From the NCBI RefSeq assembly GCF_019249215.1, contig NZ_JAESDI010000004.1, positions 62,001-126,000 of the forward strand: a stretch of 64,000 nt of DNA, given 5' to 3'. The translations under genes and the position numbers were made by a program. The DNA is from Alteromonas lipotrueae (GTDB taxonomy: Bacteria > Pseudomonadota > Gammaproteobacteria > Enterobacterales > Alteromonadaceae). The notes under the pieces were generated by a model. It searched no databases. It was given only the letters and a program-made list of their open reading frames with translations, and was not told where the DNA came from. Every line of letters starts with the position of its first letter. Positions within the stretch are counted from its first letter, which is position 1. Of this stretch, positions 1 to 8,330 are shown piece by piece.

Positions 1-342
1 TTACGTGCAGCTGCGCATATTGCTAAGAATGGCAAAGTAGTCGATTCAGTTACCGCCATTGTGGTTCCTGGTTCAGGTCATGTGAAAAAACAAGCTGAGG
101 CTGAAGGGTTAGATAAAATCTTTACCGACGCTGGCTTTGAATGGCGTTTACCAGGTTGCTCTATGTGCTTGGGTATGAACGACGACAAACTTGTGGCTGG
201 CGATCGTTGTGCATCAACCAGTAACCGAAACTTTGAAGGCCGTCAGGGTCGTGGTGCACGCACCCATTTGGTTAGCCCAGCGATGGCAGCTGCCGCCGCT
301 ATTACTGGCCGTTTCGCCGATGTTAGAGAATTTCAGGAGTAA
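1..342 (+). CDS. leuC: 3-isopropylmalate dehydratase large subunit, C-terminal part (5' end outside window)
   Basis: This is the last 113 residues of LeuC, the large subunit of isopropylmalate isomerase, which converts 2-isopropylmalate to 3-isopropylmalate in leucine biosynthesis in the cytoplasm. The frame is open from base 1 and the true start lies upstream of the window. The aconitase-family tail is recognisable: PGSG, then GCSMCLGMN carrying Fe-S-cluster cysteines, then [12 protein letters not shown] with substrate-binding arginines. The stop at 340-342 is followed after 2 bases by leuD, and the GGAG just before the LeuC stop serves as the leuD ribosome-binding site. The two subunits form a heterodimer, so translational coupling makes sense. 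Identification is secure. Confidence 0.97.
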   Translation, partial: LRAAAHIAKNGKVVDSVTAIVVPGSGHVKKQAEAEGLDKIFTDAGFEWRLPGCSMCLGMNDDKLVAGDRCASTSNRNFEGRQGRGARTHLVSPAMAAAAAITGRFADVREFQE

Positions 343-344
343 CC

Positions 345-956
345 ATGTCTAATTCAATACAAGGTTTTACCGCGCACACAGGTTCAGCAGTACCGCTAGA
401 CCAAGCCAACGTAGATACCGACCAAATTATTCCCAAGCAGTTTCTAACTGGTGTGACTCGCGCTGGCTATGGAAAGCACTTGTTTCACGATTGGCGTTAT
501 TTGGATTTAGAAGAAAAAGTACCTAACCCAGAGTTCTCATTGAACAAACCTGAGTTTGCCGGTGCAAGTATATTACTTACTCGAGAAAATTTTGGTTGTG
601 GATCTAGCCGTGAACATGCGCCATGGTCGCTGAACGATTTTGGTTTTAAAACCATTATTGCCACCAGCTATGCTGATATTTTTTATGGCAACTGTATTAA
701 TAACCAATTGTTACCGGTTGCGCTTGCCAGCAGCGAAATGGACGCATTGTTTGCAGCAGTTGAAGCTAATCCAGCGCTAGAAATTACGGTTAACTTACCA
801 GAGCAAACTGTATCTTTTGGTGAGACTAGCTTCAGCTTCGACATTGCGGATCACCATAAAACTAACTTGCTAAAAGGGTTAGATGCGATTGGCCAAACGC
901 TTGAGCTTACTGACAAAATTTCGGCTTACGAAGCGAAGCAACCTGTTTGGGTTTAA
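345..956 (+). CDS. leuD: 3-isopropylmalate dehydratase small subunit
   Basis: LeuD is the small swivel-domain subunit that pairs with LeuC in isopropylmalate isomerase. The 203-residue length matches the family (about 200). Visible signatures are the [13 protein letters not shown] segment near residue 22 and the substrate-recognition loop with [11 protein letters not shown] around residues 85-95, followed by [11 protein letters not shown]. It begins 2 bases after leuC and is clearly in the same operon, presumably the end of leuABCD. Downstream, 958-985 has two imperfect copies of a 14-bp unit (TAC-x-GCTGTAAAA), and 1051-1072 is a perfect 10-bp hairpin without a U-run. The hairpin may end the transcript. 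Confidence 0.98.
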   Translation: MSNSIQGFTAHTGSAVPLDQANVDTDQIIPKQFLTGVTRAGYGKHLFHDWRYLDLEEKVPNPEFSLNKPEFAGASILLTRENFGCGSSREHAPWSLNDFGFKTIIATSYADIFYGNCINNQLLPVALASSEMDALFAAVEANPALEITVNLPEQTVSFGETSFSFDIADHHKTNLLKGLDAIGQTLELTDKISAYEAKQPVWV

Positions 957-1050
957 TTACTGGCTGTAAAATACTAGCTGTAAAATACAAGCTCTTAAAC
1001 GCTAGGTTTAAACTTTAGTATCGTTCAGTGGAATTTTGCTCCGTAGTGAT

Positions 1051-1072
1051 GGCGAAGTACTCGTACTTCGCC
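1051..1072. terminator. Perfect 10-bp hairpin downstream of leuD
   Basis: GGCGAAGTAC, a 2-base spacer, then GTACTTCGCC form a perfect inverted repeat between leuD and the HD-GYP gene. No T-run follows on either strand, so it is not a textbook intrinsic terminator. It could be a transcript-stabilising 3' hairpin of the leu operon. The structure is seen directly and its role is inferred. Confidence 0.4.
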
Positions 1073-1121
1073 TAACTTTAGTAAGTAATTAACATCGCAG
1101 AAAAAATTGAATGGAGTCTTT

Positions 1122-2345
1122 ATGCTGAAAGCAGTACCTATTGATGATCTCAAACCAGGGATGTACATCAACCAAGTACTTAAACAAACCGGCAGTTTAC
1201 GGATGCGTTCAAAGGGCCTTGTAAAACATCAAACGGTCATCAACACCTTAAAATCTCGCGGGATATTGACTGTTCAAGTAGACTTCGAGAAGTCTGTTAT
1301 TCACGAACCAGCAACCGACTCAGCTCCCCTTCCCACATCAGAAACAATCACTCAAGCGCCTACTGATGTAAAAGAAGAGCAGTCGCCAGCGCCTAATAGC
1401 CTTACAAGAAACGCAATGAAAGAAGCTAATGGGCTTTACTTTGATGCGATAAATATACAAAACGGTTTTTTATCTGCACTTAACCGTGGTGCGGTAAACG
1501 ACTTAAAATTAGTGAAAGACCTAGCGCAGAGCCTTATCGATAGTGTATTTGATAACAAAGACGCCCTGTCCTGCTTAACTCTGATAAAAAACAACAACGC
1601 TTACCTGCTAGAACACTCTATCAACTGCAGTATTTTAATGGGCATGTTTACCCAGTTTCTAGGGTATGACAGAGATACCATAGATCAAGCGAGTTTAGGT
1701 GCTTTGTTGATGGACGTTGGCATGTCGTCGTTACCTATGGATGTTCACAACAATGTTGACGATTTGTCAGCGGCAGATTGGGAAATGATGAAAACCCATG
1801 TTGATATTGGTGTTGAGCTTGTGGAGCAGTGTGGTGATATTTCGGATTTAGTGTTATCGATTATTGCGCAACATCACGAACGCATAGACGGCAGTGGCTA
1901 CCCTAAAGCACTCAAAGACATGGCAATTTCAGAATTTGCGCGCATTGCAGGTATTATTGATACCTACGATGCCATGGTGTCCAATCGTCCCCACAAAGAA
2001 AGTATTAGCCCCACCCAGGCCCTCAAACGACTAACGGAAGATAAGAGCCTCGATCAAGCCTTGGTTAGCCAATTTGTCACATGCATGGGAGTGCACCCTG
2101 TAGGCTCAATTGTTAGGCTAAAAAGTGGGAAACTTGCCATTGTCAGCCAACAAAACCCACTTAGTACGATGAGCCCCATTGTGATGACATTTTATAGCGT
2201 TCCATCGCAGCAATATGACGATATTACTCGGCTAGATTTAAGTGCAAATGATGACGAAATTGTCTCAGGTGTACGGCCCGATGATTTTAACGTTAACTTG
2301 TCGACTTTCTTTCAAGACGTATTTGTCAGTCAAGCGCCAGACTAA
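1122..2345 (+). CDS. DUF3391 + HD-GYP domain protein with altered HD motif
   Basis: Predicted cytoplasmic HD-GYP-family protein of 407 residues. HD-GYP proteins normally hydrolyse cyclic-di-GMP at a bi- or tri-iron site. Residues 1-57 match DUF3391 (DDLKPGM, then GL). The HD-GYP domain covers about residues 100-340, with HHERIDGSGYP at 251-261 and TYDAMVSNRP further on. The canonical LLHDIGK block reads LLMDVGM at 195-201: the metal-binding His is Met and the Lys is lost, so catalysis is doubtful and a sensing or scaffold role is possible. I chose the ATG at 1122, which has GGAG 5 bases upstream, over an in-frame TTG at 1107. It converges on gspB, whose N-terminus carries the same DUF3391-like domain. 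Confidence 0.85.
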   Translation: MLKAVPIDDLKPGMYINQVLKQTGSLRMRSKGLVKHQTVINTLKSRGILTVQVDFEKSVIHEPATDSAPLPTSETITQAPTDVKEEQSPAPNSLTRNAMKEANGLYFDAINIQNGFLSALNRGAVNDLKLVKDLAQSLIDSVFDNKDALSCLTLIKNNNAYLLEHSINCSILMGMFTQFLGYDRDTIDQASLGALLMDVGMSSLPMDVHNNVDDLSAADWEMMKTHVDIGVELVEQCGDISDLVLSIIAQHHERIDGSGYPKALKDMAISEFARIAGIIDTYDAMVSNRPHKESISPTQALKRLTEDKSLDQALVSQFVTCMGVHPVGSIVRLKSGKLAIVSQQNPLSTMSPIVMTFYSVPSQQYDDITRLDLSANDDEIVSGVRPDDFNVNLSTFFQDVFVSQAPD

Positions 2346-2347
2346 TG

Positions 2348-2386
2348 AGCAATGGGCATTAAAATGCACTTCAATACCTCATTGCT
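2348..2386. terminator. Possible shared terminator hairpin between convergent genes
   Basis: In the 52-bp gap between the HD-GYP gene and gspB, AGCAATG (2348-2354) pairs with CATTGCT (2380-2386) across a 25-base loop that contains a smaller GCATT/AATGC pairing. No strong T-run follows. It is a weak candidate, supported mainly by its convergent position. Confidence 0.3.
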
Positions 2387-2397
2387 TAGCGCTTTTA

Positions 2398-3654
2398 TTA
2401 CCAATCCGTAAGCGCCGCCATGGTGAAGAGTTCTTCTTCAAAACCTAACACCACTTGCTGCGCTTCAATATTGACAATTTGCACCTTATCGTCAATCCAA
2501 TCGCCCTCACTCATTTGTTTGCCGTTCACTCGCACCCAGCGATCATCGGGTCGTGATGCGTACATATGCGCACTGAAGTTCATAGAGGGCAATCTCGTTA
2601 ATAGCCGCACAGGTAACTGATCAACACGCTGAATGTTGTCTCGAACCGTTACTTTCGTTTCCGGCTCAAAATCATTATTCTCAGCTTGGGTATCGAGTGC
2701 GGCCACCGCTTGATTAAAACGCGCTAACAGTTCTGGCGATACTTCAATCTTGTTGTCATCTTGGTTGCCTTGAGAATTAAGCACGCGCCCTTCTTCCTCA
2801 GCCACGGCTAAGTCGAACGTATCATCAGCATCACTTCGATTCTCCGTCAGAGCTTGATTTCCCGTAGAGTTTTGGCTTGGCAGAGATTGTGAATTTGGGC
2901 TGTTATTAGCGCGAGAGGCTTGCGATATATCATCTGAACCAACTTCTTGCGAAGCGATGCCTTCAGAAGGTGGATTACCGCTAGTGGTTGATACTTGTTC
3001 AGATGCATTGGGCACCATTAACGGCGTATCTATTGGCGCAGCTGTTTGTTCTGCCCCTTGCACACTGCCTTGGCCGCTAACTTGTGCAGTTAGCTGTGAA
3101 GATGTCTGTGCAAGCTCTTGTGTCGGCGCTTGTTTAAGCGCTTCAGAACCCAATTCCGAGGTAGCGGCCGTGGTTGAGGTTTCAGGTTGAATAGTTTCCA
3201 CAACCGATGCTGTAACCGCAGGCCACCATTCACCTCGCGTGGCAACCAAAAAACCTAAGCAAAAACCACCTGCAACAATGGTCGAATAAGTCGCAAGTTC
3301 TTTGCCATATACCTTCCACATGGAAGGTAGTCCTTGCACGGTAGGCAAAAACAAACTGCGATTAAATTGATCAGATAGCGTTTTGTCGAACTTAGCGCTG
3401 GTATCATGCTGGCCACGCAGTAGTGCTTGGGTCTGTGTGCGATGGCCACTTCCCGCTGTAGTAGCAGGCGCAATTTCTACTGTTTGATCAGGATCTATTT
3501 CTATTTCCTGAACACCCATTTCGGCTAAGCCTTCCACCATAGCATCGCTAGACACCAAGCCCGATTTTCGAATTTTAACCGGCCCATTCTGTTGCGTAAT
3601 TCTAACAATCACCATGCCGGGCTTCAGGTCACTAATACTAAGAATATTAGACAT
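2398..3654 (-). CDS. gspB: GspB-type secretion assembly protein with N-terminal DUF3391-like domain
   Basis: The 418-residue protein ends in a GspB/ExeB domain (about residues 350-418: WVRVNGKQMSEGDWI, VVLGFEEELFTMAAL), the part that with GspA helps place the type II secretin. A transmembrane segment lies near residues 125-145 (TIVAGGFCLGFLVAT). Residues about 150-310 are a Gln/Ser/Thr-rich, low-complexity periplasmic linker. The cytoplasmic N-terminus is unusual: residues 5-57 (ISDLKPGM, then IRKSGLV) resemble the DUF3391 domain of the neighbouring HD-GYP protein. Its start overlaps the end of gspA by 8 bp, so the two are cotranscribed. GspB identity is fairly sure. The domain fusion is my reading of the sequence. 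Confidence 0.85.
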   Translation of the reverse strand: MSNILSISDLKPGMVIVRITQQNGPVKIRKSGLVSSDAMVEGLAEMGVQEIEIDPDQTVEIAPATTAGSGHRTQTQALLRGQHDTSAKFDKTLSDQFNRSLFLPTVQGLPSMWKVYGKELATYSTIVAGGFCLGFLVATRGEWWPAVTASVVETIQPETSTTAATSELGSEALKQAPTQELAQTSSQLTAQVSGQGSVQGAEQTAAPIDTPLMVPNASEQVSTTSGNPPSEGIASQEVGSDDISQASRANNSPNSQSLPSQNSTGNQALTENRSDADDTFDLAVAEEEGRVLNSQGNQDDNKIEVSPELLARFNQAVAALDTQAENNDFEPETKVTVRDNIQRVDQLPVRLLTRLPSMNFSAHMYASRPDDRWVRVNGKQMSEGDWIDDKVQIVNIEAQQVVLGFEEELFTMAALTDW

Positions 3655-4558
3655 ATAAACTCCCTAGGCCATAACCACAGAACACAGCTACAACAAATGC
3701 GGTTGCAAGCCACCACTTTCGATTACCTTGTATACGTTGGCTTACCACATCTTCACCAAGAATTTGCTGTGCTGCAGCAAGGAAAATAGGTTTTTGCACT
3801 ACAGCATGTTGTTTGGTAAAAGAAAGGGTTAACGCCCTATCGCAAAGCAAGTTTATCACTCTTGGAATACCACCGGTTATTTGATGCACTGCCCGCAAGG
3901 TAGATTTGCTAAAAATACTCACATCACCATGCGCGACACTAAGCCTATGCGCTATGTAAGCACTAACTTCTGGGGCGGTAAGTGGCAGCAAATGATACCG
4001 TGCAGTAATACGCTGAGCGAGTTGTCTTAGCTCGTTGCGCTTCAATAGTTGCTGTAATTCAGGCTGGCCGATTAATACCACTTTTAATAGCTTTTCGCGG
4101 TTGGTTTCAAGGTTCGTTAATAACCGCAATTGTTCCAACACTTCTGGCAATAAGTGCTGCGCTTCATCAACCATCAACACCGTGTTCATACCCTGTTGGT
4201 GATTTTCTGCCAACTTAGATAAAATCAAATCGGTAAAGTATTTTAAGCTGGCTTTCTCTTCTTGGTAGTGTAAACCAAGTTCATCGCATACCGTGGCGAG
4301 TAACTCCAGCGCAGAAAGCGTTGGGTTTAGTATCATCGCGACTTGGGTGTTATCGGGCAGTTGCTGCAATAACTTACGAGAAACCGTGGTTTTCCCTGTC
4401 CCTACCTCGCCGGTAAGCATAACAAAACCGCCACTTTCACTTAGCCCAAAAGTAAGGTGAGCTAACGCCTCTTTGTGCCGCGGGCTCATATAGAGGTAAT
4501 CGGGGTTTGGCGCGATTGAAAACGGATTATCACTTAACCCAAAGTAATTCAAATACAT
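3647..4558 (-). CDS. gspA: GspA/ExeA-type AAA ATPase
   Basis: GspA/ExeA is an inner-membrane ATPase that works with GspB to let the GspD secretin assemble through the peptidoglycan. The N-terminus (YFGLSDNPFSIAP) is typical. Walker A is GEVGTGKTT near residue 50, Walker B is VLMVDEAQ, and a sensor-like GGIPRVIN segment follows. A single transmembrane helix lies at residues 284-303, and the protein stops there at 303 residues. Aeromonas ExeA is about 550 residues and has a periplasmic peptidoglycan-binding domain after the helix, which is absent here. The gene overlaps gspB by 8 bp and is divergent from cca. Confidence 0.88.
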   Translation of the reverse strand: MYLNYFGLSDNPFSIAPNPDYLYMSPRHKEALAHLTFGLSESGGFVMLTGEVGTGKTTVSRKLLQQLPDNTQVAMILNPTLSALELLATVCDELGLHYQEEKASLKYFTDLILSKLAENHQQGMNTVLMVDEAQHLLPEVLEQLRLLTNLETNREKLLKVVLIGQPELQQLLKRNELRQLAQRITARYHLLPLTAPEVSAYIAHRLSVAHGDVSIFSKSTLRAVHQITGGIPRVINLLCDRALTLSFTKQHAVVQKPIFLAAAQQILGEDVVSQRIQGNRKWWLATAFVVAVFCGYGLGSLYV

Positions 4559-4687
4559 GGTATTCGCTGTTGAAGTTGAAAACGCGATTTAAACTACCAG
4601 AGCGTGAACAGAAGTCAAAGTGTGCTTATACAAACTGCTTCTGTAATAATACGCATTGGCTTAGTTAAATTTTAATATAGAGGTTAC

Positions 4688-5866
4688 ATGCAAGTTTATT
4701 TAGTTGGCGGCGCGGTACGCGACACCCTTTTGGGAAGAACCGTTACCGAACGTGATTATGTTGTGGTAGGAGCAACACCTGCGCAAATGCTAGCTAAAGG
4801 CTTCACTCAAGTCGGTAAAGACTTCCCTGTATTCTTACACCCCAAAACCTCAGAAGAATACGCACTTGCCCGTACCGAACGAAAAACAAGCAACGGCTAT
4901 ACAGGCTTTGAGTGCGACGCGTCTACGTCGGTCACGTTGGAAGAGGATTTAAAACGCCGAGATTTAACTGTAAATGCCATTGCCCGAGATCAAGACGGCG
5001 AACTTATCGACCCCTATCATGGCCAGCAAGATTTAGCGCAAAAAGTTCTTCGTCATGTTTCTGAAGCCTTTAGTGAAGACCCTCTACGGGTATTTCGCGT
5101 AGCCCGTTTTGCCACCCGCTATGCCTATTTAGGATTTACCATTGCAGAAGAAACCTTAAGCTTAATGACCGACATGGCCAAGTCTGGTGAGTTAACCAGC
5201 CTAAGTGCAGAAAGAGTATGGCAAGAAACCAAGCGAAGTTTGCTGGAAGCTACTCCCGAGGTATTTTTCAAAACCTTAAAAGCGTGCCATGGCTTAGACG
5301 ACTGGTTTGCAGAACTTAGTCAGTCTGAAAGCGCTTTTATTACTGGTATTCAGACACTCAAACAAATTCAAAAGCAATCACACACTCAACCACAGGAACA
5401 AAACGCCAGTCAGACTGCGCCAATAGAAATTCGTTTCGCAGCGCTTTGTTCAGGCTTATCACTCAATGAAGTTCAGCAACTGTGTAAACGATTAAAAGTG
5501 CAAAATACAGTGAGCGAAATTGCCGAAATGGTGAGTGCGCATAAAACATCACTTCTTAATAGCGACAAACTAGATGCCGAGACTCTGTTATCTGTGTTTA
5601 ATAAAACCGATGCATGGCGACGACCTGAACGCTTTAGTCTTTTTCTCAATGCCTTGCAGCCTATTGCAAGGCAACTCGCTGATTCAGAACGACCGGAAAC
5701 TGTAGATGCATTAAATTGGGCGAGACGCGAAGCGTTGATAACTAAAGCTTTAGCAACAGCCAATGCAGTGGATGTTCAGCACATTATTGCCCAAGGATTT
5801 AAAGGCCCAGAAATTCGTGAAGCACTAAACAATGCTAAATTGGAAAAAATAAGCGCACTACTTTGA
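4688..5866 (+). CDS. cca: CCA tRNA nucleotidyltransferase lacking the HD motif
   Basis: Class II CCA-adding enzyme that repairs or completes tRNA 3' ends with CTP and ATP. The N-terminal half closely follows E. coli Cca: LVGGAVRD at residues 5-12, a catalytic carboxylate pair read here as E21-x-D23 where E. coli has D21-x-D23, then RRDLTVNAI and EDPLRVFRVARFA. The C-terminal half aligns (RFAALC, DAWRRPERF, GFKGPEIREAL) but the HDLGKG...HH block of the E. coli HD phosphohydrolase domain is missing. The protein is 392 residues against 412. CCA addition should be intact, while 2',3'-cyclic phosphodiesterase activity is unlikely. It is divergent from gspA. Confidence 0.95.
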   Translation: MQVYLVGGAVRDTLLGRTVTERDYVVVGATPAQMLAKGFTQVGKDFPVFLHPKTSEEYALARTERKTSNGYTGFECDASTSVTLEEDLKRRDLTVNAIARDQDGELIDPYHGQQDLAQKVLRHVSEAFSEDPLRVFRVARFATRYAYLGFTIAEETLSLMTDMAKSGELTSLSAERVWQETKRSLLEATPEVFFKTLKACHGLDDWFAELSQSESAFITGIQTLKQIQKQSHTQPQEQNASQTAPIEIRFAALCSGLSLNEVQQLCKRLKVQNTVSEIAEMVSAHKTSLLNSDKLDAETLLSVFNKTDAWRRPERFSLFLNALQPIARQLADSERPETVDALNWARREALITKALATANAVDVQHIIAQGFKGPEIREALNNAKLEKISALL

Positions 5867-5870
5867 TAAG

Positions 5871-5908
5871 GCGCCCTGATAAACCAAGTTAATCAGGCGC
5901 TTTCATCA
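5871..5908 (+). terminator. Probable cca terminator
   Basis: GCGCCCTGAT (5871-5880) can pair with ATCAGGCGC (5892-5900) with one bulged base, followed by TTTCATC. The position directly after the cca stop and the GC-rich stem support an intrinsic terminator, although the T-run is short. Confidence 0.5.
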
Positions 5909-6051
5909 CTTAATTTCGTAAGGTGCTATCAAAGGGGTTGTGATGTGCTTGCACAAAACGATTCGGTAAATTATCTATTACGTGTTTTTTTTCTACGTTT
6001 TGTACCATAAATGCTACAATACGCCCCATTCAATATGAGCGTTTTTATACT

Positions 6052-7296
6052 ATGACTTTCGAAGATCTCGAATTAGACGAAGAACTCTGCCACGCGGTGG
6101 CAGATATGGGCTACGAGAGCCCCACCAGCGTACAATCTTTGGTTATCCCTCATGCAATGGACGGGCGCGACATTTTGGCTTCTGCGCCTACAGGCACGGG
6201 AAAAACCGCTGCGTTCTTGTTGCCAGTTTGTCAGTTTTTACTCGACTACCCGCGTAAGCAACCAGGTTCGACTCGCATTCTTATTCTTACCCCTACCCGC
6301 GAACTCGCGCTTCAGGTGTATGAACAAGCCGTTGAGTTAACCAGACACACTGATATTGTTAGCGGTGTGATCACCGGTGGCATTAACTACGGTACCGACA
6401 GAGAAACCCTTAGCCAAAGTATCGATATTTTGGTGGCTACTCCAGGGCGTTTGTTCGAACACATTCAAAATGAAATGGCCGATTGTCGTGACATCGAGTG
6501 CCTGATACTTGATGAAGCCGATCGCATGCTAGACATGGGTTTCCGCACTATTGTGAACCAGATTGCTAGTGAAGCACGCTGGCGCAAACAGAACATGCTA
6601 TTTTCTGCCACATTGGAAGGCGGCGGTGTCAGTCAGTTTGCCAAAGACATTCTGCAAAACCCTGAAGTGATTGAAGCGTTTCCATCACGCAAAGAAAAGA
6701 ACAAAATTCACCAGTGGTATCACTTAGCTGATGACTTAAACCATAAAAAGGCATTGCTCGTTCATATATTAAAAGAACAAGCGACTACCACGGTTGTATT
6801 CGTTAAAACCCGCGAACGCCTGCAAATGCTTAAAGACTATTTAGCATCGCAAGATATTATGGTGTGCTGGTTACAAGGCGAAATGCCACAAGATAAACGT
6901 ATGGCTGCCTTAACCCGCTTTAAAAGTGGCGAAGTGCCGGTACTCCTAGCCACCGACGTAGCCGCGCGAGGCATTGATGTACCTGAAGTTAGCCATGTCA
7001 TTAACTTCGATATGCCACGTAAAGCCGACGTTTATGTTCACCGAATTGGCCGTACCGGGCGCGCTGGCGCCAAAGGCACTGCGATTTCATTGATAGAAGC
7101 CCACGACTTTGAATTTATTTCCAAAGCGGCACGCTACACCGAAGAGCCAATTAAAGCCCGCGTTATTGCAGAACTTCGTCCGCAAAACAAAACACCTAAA
7201 ATTGGCCCAAGAAAGAAAAAGCTAACGGCGAAAGACAAAGCGAAAGCCAAGGCGAAAGCGAAGCCAAAAATTAAGAATCGCACGAAGAAGCGCTAA
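6052..7296 (+). CDS. srmB: DEAD-box ATP-dependent RNA helicase SrmB
   Basis: SrmB is an RNA helicase acting early in large ribosomal subunit assembly. The 414-residue protein tracks E. coli SrmB along its length: Q-motif region (SPTSVQ), Walker A SAPTGTGKT, PTRELALQ, TPGR, DEAD, SAT, ATDVAARGID, and HRIGRTGRAG. The segment EEPIKARVIAELRP at the start of the tail is SrmB-specific and separates it from RhlE, RhlB and DeaD. The tail is very basic, with Lys-Ala repeats near the end (about residues 395-414) that probably bind RNA. A TACAAT at 6015-6020 may be the -10 element. It stands alone between cca and a 431-bp gap. Confidence 0.95.
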   Translation: MTFEDLELDEELCHAVADMGYESPTSVQSLVIPHAMDGRDILASAPTGTGKTAAFLLPVCQFLLDYPRKQPGSTRILILTPTRELALQVYEQAVELTRHTDIVSGVITGGINYGTDRETLSQSIDILVATPGRLFEHIQNEMADCRDIECLILDEADRMLDMGFRTIVNQIASEARWRKQNMLFSATLEGGGVSQFAKDILQNPEVIEAFPSRKEKNKIHQWYHLADDLNHKKALLVHILKEQATTTVVFVKTRERLQMLKDYLASQDIMVCWLQGEMPQDKRMAALTRFKSGEVPVLLATDVAARGIDVPEVSHVINFDMPRKADVYVHRIGRTGRAGAKGTAISLIEAHDFEFISKAARYTEEPIKARVIAELRPQNKTPKIGPRKKKLTAKDKAKAKAKAKPKIKNRTKKR

Positions 7297-7727
7297 CGCG
7301 ATGAGCTGATCTGGGGATAAGTGATGCGGCCCTTTGCGTGCTAGTTGATGACGAGGTTGGCGATGGCACGGTTAGCGCGGCCAATCAGGTGTGTTGGCTG
7401 CGCAAGCTTTCTCCCAATTCAGGGCAATCTGCGAAACCGGCAGGTATAAACCACCTTTAGCCATTCAAAGTTTTTTAAAAACGGTGTCTTATTAAGTTGC
7501 TCTTAATCTGCTACACAAGCTATTAAATAAACCGCGATTAAAACTGCAATATTTGCGACACAGGCTAGCAAGTAGGAGAACTAACTGCACAGTAACCCCT
7601 CTGCCGCATGGATGCGGCAGCGGAGCGTACAGGGATGTATTCACCGCGTGGTTACGGGGTAGTTAGGTCTCCTGCTTAGCTTAGCCAGCGCCAGCTAAAA
7701 CTGAATTAAATTTGTTAAGGTATTTTT
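7297..7727. other. Gene-free 431-bp interval between srmB and rdgB
   Basis: No credible reading frame is seen on either strand. The only clear content is the long inverted-repeat element at 7564-7687, described separately. The rdgB promoter must lie in or beyond that element, since it ends about 40 bp before the rdgB start. Confidence 0.6.
7564..7687. repeat. Structured inverted-repeat element with nested hairpin
   Basis: Outer arms pair imperfectly end to end: GGCTAGC/GCTTAGCC, AGGAG/CTCCT, CTAACT/AGTTAG and GTAACC/GGTTAC in symmetric order around 7572-7675. Inside the left part lies a perfect hairpin, CTGCCGCAT-GG-ATGCGGCAG (7601-7620). It is followed by an asymmetric core around AGCGTACAGGGATGTATTCA (7624-7643). 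The core resembles dispersed intergenic sequences that I recall from other marine gammaproteobacteria, but I cannot confirm this here. It could be a non-autonomous mobile element or a structured RNA. Only one copy is in this window. Confidence 0.55.
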
Positions 7728-8330
7728 ATGACTTTTCCTCAAAAGATAGTGCTTGCGTCTGGTAATCAGGGCAAGGTGCGTGAATTCACCAGCTTGTTTG
7801 CTGAGTACGGTGTAGATGTTATTGCGCAAAAAGACTTGGGCGTAGAAGACGTACCTGAAACAGGCACTACCTTTGTTGAGAATGCCATTATTAAAGCGCG
7901 ACATGCTGCCAAGGTAACCGGTTTACCGGCTATTGCTGACGATTCCGGCTTAGTGGTTGATGCCCTTGGCGGCGCACCTGGTATTTATTCAGCACGCTTT
8001 GCTGGCGAGGATGCTACCGACAGCGACAATATCGACAAGCTTTTAAGTGAGCTATCAGGCACTGATAACCGCAAAGCGCATTTCTTTTGCACATTGGTTT
8101 TTATGCGCCACGCAGGTGACCCTGTGCCACTCGTTAGTCAAGGTAAGTGGGAAGGTGAAATTCTTAAATCTCGTGAAGGTGACGGCGGCTTTGGATACGA
8201 CCCAGTATTCAACGTGCCATCGCACAACTGCACCGCAGCGCAGTTAGATAAAGCTGAAAAGAACCGTATTAGTCACCGCGGAAACGCACTGGCTATATTA
8301 TTAGCATCAATGAGAAACACCTTTGCGTAA
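7728..8330 (+). CDS. rdgB: XTP/dITP pyrophosphatase (RdgB/HAM1)
   Basis: RdgB hydrolyses non-canonical purine triphosphates (dITP, XTP) to monophosphates and so keeps inosine and xanthine out of DNA and RNA. Length (200 residues) is normal. Signatures are the N-terminal [61 protein letters not shown], and [11 protein letters not shown] near the end. The stop overlaps the start of hemW by 8 bp, so the two are translationally coupled, an arrangement conserved with E. coli yggV-yggW. Confidence 0.97.
   Translation: MTFPQKIVLASGNQGKVREFTSLFAEYGVDVIAQKDLGVEDVPETGTTFVENAIIKARHAAKVTGLPAIADDSGLVVDALGGAPGIYSARFAGEDATDSDNIDKLLSELSGTDNRKAHFFCTLVFMRHAGDPVPLVSQGKWEGEILKSREGDGGFGYDPVFNVPSHNCTAAQLDKAEKNRISHRGNALAILLASMRNTFA

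Noticed and set aside
2957..3190. A Cys/Ser-rich + strand frame
   Set aside because: It is antisense to the repetitive Q/S/T linker of gspB. The cysteine richness is an artefact of the complementary codons.
7201..7296. Lys/Ala repeats at the 3' end of srmB as a mobile or CRISPR-like repeat
   Set aside because: They are short codon-level repeats coding for a basic tail that is normal for this helicase.
7695..7904. A minus-strand frame next to the inverted-repeat element
   Set aside because: It is antisense to the start of rdgB and has no ribosome-binding site or recognisable sequence.
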